From Patescibacteria group bacterium (lineage in GTDB: Bacteria; Patescibacteriota; UBA1384; CAILIB01): a DNA stretch of 7,548 nt. The notes under the pieces were generated by a model, which was not told where the DNA came from, searched no databases, and saw nothing but the letters and a program-made list of their open reading frames with translations. The translations under genes and the position numbers were made by a program. The DNA lies in assembly GCA_018968785.1 (NCBI GenBank), contig JAGWZN010000037.1, positions 1-7,548 of the forward strand, in the 5' to 3' direction. Below, in pieces: positions 1 through 3,939 of the stretch; position 1 is the stretch's first letter; each line of letters opens with the position of its first letter.

Positions 1-11
1 CTCAGTTGGTT

Positions 12-35
12 TAGAGAGGCGTGGGAGACTCTCTA
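12..35. repeat. 7-bp inverted repeat (hairpin) near left edge
   Basis: TAGAGAG at 12-18 pairs perfectly with CTCTCTA at 29-35 across a 10-base loop. No T-run follows on either strand, so it is not a convincing intrinsic terminator. It lies downstream of the truncated ABC fragment, in sequence with no recognisable coding content. Its role is unknown. Confidence 0.35.
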
Positions 36-80
36 TCGGTTAAGCTGGCCAGACACGCTTCGTTTTACTTCGCTATCTCC

Positions 81-185
81 CTAGTTAGTGCCGACCCGTA
101 CTTTGACAATATGGCTATTTTCGTGCAGGTGGGTCAGCGCCTTCACTTCTCCGAAATATTTATGTAATTCCCGGATCTCAATCAT
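81..185 (-). pseudogene. truncated ABC-transporter ATPase N-terminus (34 codons)
   Basis: This reading frame begins MIEIRELHKYFGEVKAL, the usual opening of an ABC-transporter nucleotide-binding domain (first beta strand, then the aromatic A-loop Tyr/Phe). After about 20 residues the similarity stops. The remaining residues (HENSHIVKVRVGTN) do not look like the expected segment leading to Walker A, and a TAG stop follows at 81-83. I read all three minus-strand frames between this stop and the left edge and found no Walker A (GxxGxGKS/T). A simple frameshift therefore does not explain the loss; a deletion or rearrangement breakpoint near 120-130 fits better. The fragment cannot encode a working ATPase. 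It could be a chance match, since only about 17 residues support the call. The start has no clear Shine-Dalgarno site. Confidence 0.5.
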
Positions 186-240
186 CCTGATGTCGGTGAG
201 CGTTCGTTACCATTCCATGTTGCCTTTATCATAACACAAC

Positions 241-270
241 ATGAAATATGAGTAACAGCAAATATTTCAT
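241..270. repeat. perfect 9-bp inverted repeat
   Basis: ATGAAATAT at 241-249 is the exact reverse complement of ATATTTCAT at 262-270, with a 12-base spacer. It lies between the ABC remnant (minus) and the first plus-strand gene. It lies upstream of the predicted start of transcription for that gene, so it would act as DNA (an operator) or as part of a leftward transcript. A 9-bp perfect arm pair is unlikely to be noise in so short a region but could still be chance. Confidence 0.5.
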
Positions 271-283
271 CCAAACCATGATC

Positions 284-349
284 CCGGTCGATATACCGGT
301 GGCTATACCGTACCGATGTACTTGCGTAAGAACGGACCAAGCGGTATAG
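284..349. promoter_or_regulatory. repeated TATACCG heptamers flanking a promoter (candidate operators)
   Basis: The heptamer TATACCG occurs at 292-298 and again at 304-310, a 12-base period. Its reverse complement CGGTATA occurs at 342-348, overlapping the -10 box of the promoter before the first gene. Two inverted repeats result: CCGGT 284-288 with ACCGG 295-299, and the 8-bp CTATACCG 303-310 with CGGTATAG 342-349. Such an arrangement is typical of a repressor that covers the -10 site and also binds upstream. No regulator gene is identifiable nearby, so the operator reading is inference. Confidence 0.4.
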
Positions 350-350
350 T
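322..350 (+). promoter_or_regulatory. sigma70-type promoter for the first orphan gene
   Basis: A TTGCGT -35 box (322-327), a 17-base spacer and a TATAGT -10 box (345-350, five of six consensus bases) place the transcription start near 357. That leaves a leader of about 20 bases before the ATG at 378. The -10 box sits inside one arm of an 8-bp inverted repeat. Confidence 0.5.
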
Positions 351-377
351 CCGAGTAAAGTAATAAACATGTAAAAC

Positions 378-698
378 ATGACAATAGAATTAGTGCCGCC
401 ACCGACTTCCAGAGATCAGCCCCACAGTGATCATGTAATAACTAATGGTCAAGAATTAAAACCCGGCACACCTGTTGGCCTGGACGGGAACCGGGTAATA
501 TTTGAAGGGGTGGCGGATGATGGCAACATCCTAATCACGCAAGGCAACCGGACGGTCGAAGTGCCCCGGGAGGAATTCCTGCAAGGCGCCCGCCTTCCTG
601 CGCCACCAGCACAACCAACCCTTGCCACACCCTGCAGAAATCCAAAATTCAACACACCGCCTCCCTTTTTAACTGATCTTGAACACGGCAAGAATTAA
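378..698 (+). CDS. hypothetical protein, 106 aa, Pro-rich ends with small beta-rich core
   Basis: I do not recognise a family. Three zones can be seen. Residues 1-22 form a polar N-terminal tail with the pattern PPPTSRDQPHSDH. Residues 23-73 form a compact, beta-rich, valine/glycine-spaced segment (for example LKPGTPVGLDGNRVIFEG and GNILITQGNRTVEVP), which could be a small SH3- or KOW-like barrel. Residues 74-106 form a proline-rich tail. There is no signal peptide or membrane segment, so it is probably cytoplasmic. The C-terminus (LEHGKN) lacks the Gly-Gly-Gln/Glu end of Pup or UBact proteins. The ATG is supported by a well-spaced upstream promoter but has no good Shine-Dalgarno site. It is followed after 46 bases by another orphan gene with its own likely promoter and a similar N-terminal pattern. 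Being a real gene is likely; function is unknown. Confidence 0.6.
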   Translation: MTIELVPPPTSRDQPHSDHVITNGQELKPGTPVGLDGNRVIFEGVADDGNILITQGNRTVEVPREEFLQGARLPAPPAQPTLATPCRNPKFNTPPPFLTDLEHGKN

Positions 699-714
699 AT
701 CCCGTTGCTCCAAG

Positions 715-723
715 TGATATACT
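715..723 (+). promoter_or_regulatory. extended -10 promoter for the second orphan gene
   Basis: TGATATACT matches an extended -10 element (TGn followed by TATACT, five of six consensus bases) and needs little -35 help; TTAAAT at 695-700 is a weak -35 at 17 bases. Transcription would start near 730, leaving about 15 bases before the ATG at 745. This suggests the gene can be transcribed separately from its upstream neighbour. Confidence 0.45.
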
Positions 724-744
724 AACCGCAGCATAGTCTATTTT

Positions 745-1227
745 ATGGTACTGACCAACCAATCAAACTTTCCTCCACTCTCCCCAGACTCCCCGATACC
801 TGATCATCATCGGCAAGAGTTCTCCAATCAAAGGAGTCAGGAGGCAGGCGGTTTGTCCGTCGCTGTTTTGAATACTCTTACCTTAATCGGTACACTGGTA
901 GATATAGCGAGCGGAGAACCTGATACTGCCAGGTCACTTAAAAACGACTTTGCCAAAGCCATCACACCGAATAACCTACCGACCTACACCGAATGGTCTA
1001 AAAGCGCAAATGGTTTGCCTATCCCCGATAATTCTTTAGCCCAAGCGACAGCCGAAAAGTACGATAAGATAATTTTAGAAATACGAAATCGTCCGGTAGA
1101 TCCAAGCGACCCAGGCTACCTTGCGTTTATAAGACAACAAGTTGATACGGCTACCGAACTATTGCAACCACCGTTCCGGGGCAGTTTCCGTGATTACCTA
1201 GCCAACCAAGAAGCCCCGCTAACTTAA
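745..1227 (+). CDS. hypothetical protein, 160 aa
   Basis: I do not recognise a family. Residues 1-35 are polar and probably disordered, with the pattern PPLSPDSPIPDHHRQE, reminiscent of PPPTSRDQPHSDH in the preceding gene. Residues 36-56 are mildly hydrophobic (GLSVAVLNTLTLIGTLVDIA), more like an amphipathic or buried helix than a membrane span. The rest is predicted mainly helical and acidic-polar (for example the stretch around residues 98-140), ending in YLANQEAPLT. There is no signal peptide. Its bases are AT-richer than those of the central genes: the 60 bases at 1021-1080 count 23 G+C. It ends convergently with the riboflavin kinase gene, the last nine bases being shared by both. It could be an accessory or horizontally acquired gene. 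An extended -10 element upstream favours the ATG start. Confidence 0.6.
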   Translation: MVLTNQSNFPPLSPDSPIPDHHRQEFSNQRSQEAGGLSVAVLNTLTLIGTLVDIASGEPDTARSLKNDFAKAITPNNLPTYTEWSKSANGLPIPDNSLAQATAEKYDKIILEIRNRPVDPSDPGYLAFIRQQVDTATELLQPPFRGSFRDYLANQEAPLT

Positions 1228-1578
1228 TGTTTCACGCACCCAGCGCACGTCGCGGGCAATCTGTTCTTTTAAATCATCAGCGGTCGTAAATGTTCGTACC
1301 GGCCGCAGGTAATCAACTGGCTCAAAGGTAAGCTCATCGACCGTTTCCCAGTCATGATAGTCCAGTACAAATATCTCCAGGTTGTTTTCCATCTCCTGAA
1401 AGGTCGGAATCGGTCCGAAATGCAGAGCGCCCGCGTACCGCTTATTCTCGATCCAGACCCAGGCCGCGTATACGCCGGTTTCGAGATCAAAGTGAGCAGG
1501 AATCACCAGATTAAATGTCGGGAAACCGAGCCCCCTGCCCCGTCCTTTTCCCTTGACCACCCGTGACAGATATTTCAT
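1219..1578 (-). CDS. stand-alone riboflavin kinase (flavokinase domain)
   Basis: This 119-residue protein matches the flavokinase domain that transfers phosphate from ATP to riboflavin to make FMN (EC 2.7.1.26) in the cytoplasm. The glycine-rich nucleotide loop GKGRGRGLGFPTFNL spans residues 10-24 and contains the PTxN motif at 20-23. GVY is at 35-37, and GALHFGPIPTF at 50-60 is the conserved G-x-PTF element. LEIFVLDY at 67-74 carries the expected catalytic Glu (68). LRP at 91-93 and the DLKEQIARD helix at 102-110 complete the fold. Most bacteria encode this as the C-terminal half of the bifunctional RibF. Here the FAD-synthetase half is absent, and the ATG at residue 1 leads directly into the domain, so this is not a truncated RibF. 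FAD would need another enzyme or uptake. The predicted promoter puts the RNA start at the ATG. Confidence 0.9.
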   Translation of the reverse strand: MKYLSRVVKGKGRGRGLGFPTFNLVIPAHFDLETGVYAAWVWIENKRYAGALHFGPIPTFQEMENNLEIFVLDYHDWETVDELTFEPVDYLRPVRTFTTADDLKEQIARDVRWVRETLS

Positions 1579-1584
1579 AATTCG

Positions 1585-1613
1585 GTTATACGCTCATTGA
1601 TCGGCCGTGTACA
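1585..1613 (-). promoter_or_regulatory. promoter for riboflavin kinase; predicted leaderless mRNA
   Basis: Read on the minus strand, TGTACA (1613-1608, four of six -35 bases), a 17-base spacer and TATAAC (1590-1585, five of six -10 bases) form a sigma70-type promoter. The expected start site, seven bases past the -10 box, falls at about 1578, the A of the ATG itself. No Shine-Dalgarno sequence is present, consistent with a leaderless transcript. Confidence 0.5.
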
Positions 1614-1626
1614 GCGACTACATAAC
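1597..1626 (+). promoter_or_regulatory. weak promoter for PAP2-MFS operon
   Basis: TTGATC (1597-1602), an 18-base spacer and CATAAC (1621-1626) each match four of six consensus bases. Transcription would start near 1633, just before the GTG at 1636. It overlaps the oppositely directed riboflavin kinase promoter, so the two could compete. Support is modest. Confidence 0.3.
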
Positions 1627-1635
1627 TGCAATTGC

Positions 1636-2211
1636 GTGAAAGTGTTGCTCCCCAAGCTTATCTCCGGCATCAGTAGCCCTTACCTGGTTATTCCGGTTTG
1701 CTTCCTCTGGATTACCGGTGTCTTTTCACCCGGGTTCCGGCAGTTTTTTCTCTGGGGCTCCCTATTTCTTCTCCTCTCTCTGCTTCCGGTTCTGACCTAT
1801 GTCGCTATCCAAGTCAAACGCGGTAAGATTACCGACCTTCATATCATGGTGCGGGAACAGCGGAGCCTGCCGTTTCTGATCGCCACCTTCAGCTCGGCGG
1901 TTTTGGTCTTCCTCTATATCTGGTTACACGTACCGGATCCGATTGTGCGGATGGCTATCAACCTGACTGCCAACGGGCTGGCTTTCTTCGCCATTACCAA
2001 GTTTTCCAAATTAAGCATCCACGCCGCCGCCTTATCCGGATCGGTGCTGCAATTGGCTATTCTGGTCAGCTACTCCTGGCTCTGGCTACTGTTGGTTCTG
2101 CCAATCGTGATCTGGGCGCGCGTTCTGCGCAAACGGCATACGGTCTGGCAAGCCAGCGCCGCCGTGCTCATCTCCAGCTTAGTTACCATATTAGTGCTCT
2201 ACACTCCTTGA
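1636..2211 (+). CDS. divergent PAP2-like (phosphatidic acid phosphatase superfamily) membrane protein
   Basis: This hydrophobic protein of 191 residues has about five to six membrane segments. The layout resembles a divergent branch of the PAP2 lipid-phosphatase superfamily. It has a polar loop KRGKITD at 61-67 and REQRSLPF at 73-80 (in place of Kx6RP), KLSIHAA at 125-131 (in place of PSGH) and ARVLRKRHTVWQ at 161-172. The last keeps the R-x5-H spacing of the SRx5Hx3D motif, but Gln replaces the Asp. Catalytic phosphatase activity is therefore uncertain; a lipid or prenyl-phosphate substrate is inference. I chose GTG at 1636 because it gives MKVLLPKLISGISSPYLV, a sensible N-terminus. The longer in-frame TTG at 1597 would lie in the likely -35 box. 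No Shine-Dalgarno site precedes it. The stop is 20 bases before the MFS exporter ATG, so the two genes are probably cotranscribed. Confidence 0.65.
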   Translation: MKVLLPKLISGISSPYLVIPVCFLWITGVFSPGFRQFFLWGSLFLLLSLLPVLTYVAIQVKRGKITDLHIMVREQRSLPFLIATFSSAVLVFLYIWLHVPDPIVRMAINLTANGLAFFAITKFSKLSIHAAALSGSVLQLAILVSYSWLWLLLVLPIVIWARVLRKRHTVWQASAAVLISSLVTILVLYTP

Positions 2212-2214
2212 TTC

Positions 2215-2222
2215 AGAAGGAG
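2215..2222 (+). promoter_or_regulatory. ribosome binding site deciding the MFS start
   Basis: AGAAGGAG lies nine bases before the ATG at 2232. This favours that ATG over the in-frame TTG at 2208, which overlaps the upstream stop, and over the later ATG at 2244. It is the strongest Shine-Dalgarno site in the window and belongs to an internal operon gene. Confidence 0.8.
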
Positions 2223-2231
2223 TTTCGAGAT

Positions 2232-3893
2232 ATGATCTTACGTATGGAACATTTGCGTGGCAACCGGTGGCTTACCTTGCTGATCATCTCGATCGGCTTT
2301 TTAATGATTCTGATCGATACCACCATCGTCAACGTCTCGATCCCGACCATCATTAAGGATCTCAACGCCAATCTGTCGGATATCGAATGGATTATCAGCG
2401 GGTACGCCCTCTCTTTTGCCGCTCTCCTCATCACCTTCGGCCGCTTGGGCGATATGTACGGCCGCCGCCTCTTTTTTATTATCGGCCTGATTGTCTTTAC
2501 CGTTTCTTCCTTCTTCTCCGGCGAGGCCGGCAGCGCCTCCACGCTGATTATTGCCCGGCTGTTTCAGGGAGTGGGCGGCGCCATTATTTCGCCGGCCACC
2601 CTTTCCATCATCTCCTCATCGTTTAAGGGGCGGGAACGGGCGCTGGCGTTCGGCATCTGGGGTGCCGTGGCCGGCATTGCCGTGGCTATCGGCCCGATTC
2701 TGGGCGGCTGGTTCACCACCTACTACACCTGGCGCTGGATCTTTCGGGTTAATATCCCCATCGGCATTATTGGCATTCTGGCGGCCTGGCTGATTATTAC
2801 CGAAAGCCGGGTGCCGCACACCAAGCGGCTTGATCTCTCCGGCATGGTTACCTCGACCATCGGCTTCTTTTTCCTGGTGTTCGGCCTGATTGAAGGCCAG
2901 AATTACGGGTGGATTCTGCAGAAAAAGCCGCTTTCGATTGGCGGCCTGACTTGGAATCATCACACTTCTTTCATTTTCTGGTCGTTTATTATCAGCATTG
3001 TATTCTTAGTGGTGTTTTTCCTGATTCAGTACTATAAGACAAAACGGCATCTTTCGCCGGCGGTTGATCTGGCCTTTTTCCAGTTCCGCTCCTTTCGGTA
3101 CGGATTGGTGGCCATTGGCGTTATCTCCCTGGGCGAGTTCAGTTCGTTGTTCACCATGCCGATTTTCCTCCAATCGGTGAAAGGGTTCACGCCGCTTCAC
3201 TCCGGTTACGCCGTGCTGCCGCTGGCAATTACCACTTTTATTGCCGCGCCGCTGTCGGCCCGGGTGGTCAACCGGATCGGTACCAAATGGGTCATCTCGC
3301 TCGGGATTTTCATTGAGTTTCTCGGGCTACTCCTGCTTGGCCGGCTGCATGCCGATACCGCCTACACCGCGCTGATTCCCGGTTTTATCGTACTGGGCGC
3401 CGGTATCGGCCTGGCGATTGCTCAGAATACCCAGGTCATTCTCTCCGAGGTGCCGGTGCAGGAGTCCGGCAGCGCTTCCGGCATTCTGAATACCGTCCGC
3501 CAGGTAGGCAGCGCGCTGGGAATCGCTATTATCGGTGCCGTTCTGGCCAGCCAGCTTTCCGCTAATGTCACCACCCAACTGAATGCCGTGCCCAATCTGC
3601 CGTCCGGCATTAAGGATCAGATCACCTCCACCGTCGATGCCAGCGGTGTTTCGGCCTCCACCGAGGCGCCCGCTTACGCGCTGCCGGCGCCATCGGCCCA
3701 GGTGCAGAATAATCCGGTGCTGCTCGCCCGTTTCCGCCAGCAGGAAGCGCGCGTCTTATCCGAAGTAAAGAATGGTATTAATAACGCGCTGGCCGATTCC
3801 ATTGCCGCTTCCATCCGGGTCGGTTCCTGGTTCGTGCTGCTTGGCGCTTTGCTCTCCTTACTCATTCCCAATGTGAAGCCGCATCGGGAGTAG
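2232..3893 (+). CDS. MFS transporter, DHA2 family (EmrB/QacA-type drug efflux, 14 TM)
   Basis: This 553-residue inner-membrane protein belongs to the proton-coupled drug:H+ antiporter 2 family and probably exports a toxic or amphipathic compound; the substrate cannot be read from sequence. Family motifs are in order: LIDTTIVNVSIP at 27-38 (motif D1, TM1), GRLGDMYGRR at 70-79 (motif A, loop 2-3), ARLFQGVGGA at 108-117 (motif B) and GIAVAIGPILGGW at 148-160 (antiporter motif C, TM5). The length and the two extra central spans fit 14 TM. Residues 441-525 form a long Ala/Ser/Pro-rich external loop between TM13 and TM14, common in this family. The start is fixed by AGAAGGAG at 2215-2222. It follows the PAP2-like gene in an apparent operon. 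It is GC-rich, with 40 G+C in the 60 bases at 3241-3300. No TetR/MarR-type regulator is adjacent. Confidence 0.93.
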   Translation: MILRMEHLRGNRWLTLLIISIGFLMILIDTTIVNVSIPTIIKDLNANLSDIEWIISGYALSFAALLITFGRLGDMYGRRLFFIIGLIVFTVSSFFSGEAGSASTLIIARLFQGVGGAIISPATLSIISSSFKGRERALAFGIWGAVAGIAVAIGPILGGWFTTYYTWRWIFRVNIPIGIIGILAAWLIITESRVPHTKRLDLSGMVTSTIGFFFLVFGLIEGQNYGWILQKKPLSIGGLTWNHHTSFIFWSFIISIVFLVVFFLIQYYKTKRHLSPAVDLAFFQFRSFRYGLVAIGVISLGEFSSLFTMPIFLQSVKGFTPLHSGYAVLPLAITTFIAAPLSARVVNRIGTKWVISLGIFIEFLGLLLLGRLHADTAYTALIPGFIVLGAGIGLAIAQNTQVILSEVPVQESGSASGILNTVRQVGSALGIAIIGAVLASQLSANVTTQLNAVPNLPSGIKDQITSTVDASGVSASTEAPAYALPAPSAQVQNNPVLLARFRQQEARVLSEVKNGINNALADSIAASIRVGSWFVLLGALLSLLIPNVKPHRE

Positions 3894-3939
3894 CGCGAGA
3901 ATCTTCGAGAATCCGCGGCAGTCCGGCTTTATTTGCCGG
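3894..3939. other. convergent intergenic gap with short repeats, no clear terminator
   Basis: Only 35 bases separate the two convergent stops. They contain CGAGAATC twice (3896-3903 and 3906-3913, 10-base period). CCGGC 3923-3927 pairs with GCCGG 3935-3939 around a 7-base loop that spans the stop of the surface-protein gene. Neither strand has a following T-run, so the hairpin is at best a weak transcription barrier. Confidence 0.35.

Noticed and set aside
1..75. tRNA-like start (CTCAGTTGGTTTAGAG resembles a D-arm)
   Set aside because: No matching anticodon arm with a 7-base loop and no T-arm (GGTTCnAnnCC) follows, and the acceptor side would be off the window. It is too weak to call a tRNA or attachment site.
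182..379. 65-codon minus-strand open frame before the first orphan gene
   Set aside because: It lies over the promoter and inverted repeats, has no recognisable protein features, and is poorly placed relative to any ribosome binding site.
378..1227. Either small orphan protein as the missing Pup/UBact modifier
   Set aside because: They end in LEHGKN and EAPLT, not in Gly-Gly-Gln/Glu; both are longer than usual Pup (about 60-70 residues) and lie over 5 kb from the pafA-like gene on the opposite strand.
3923..3939. Intrinsic terminator CCGGC-loop-GCCGG between the convergent genes
   Set aside because: The stem is only five base pairs, no T-run follows on either strand, and it overlaps the surface-protein stop codon.
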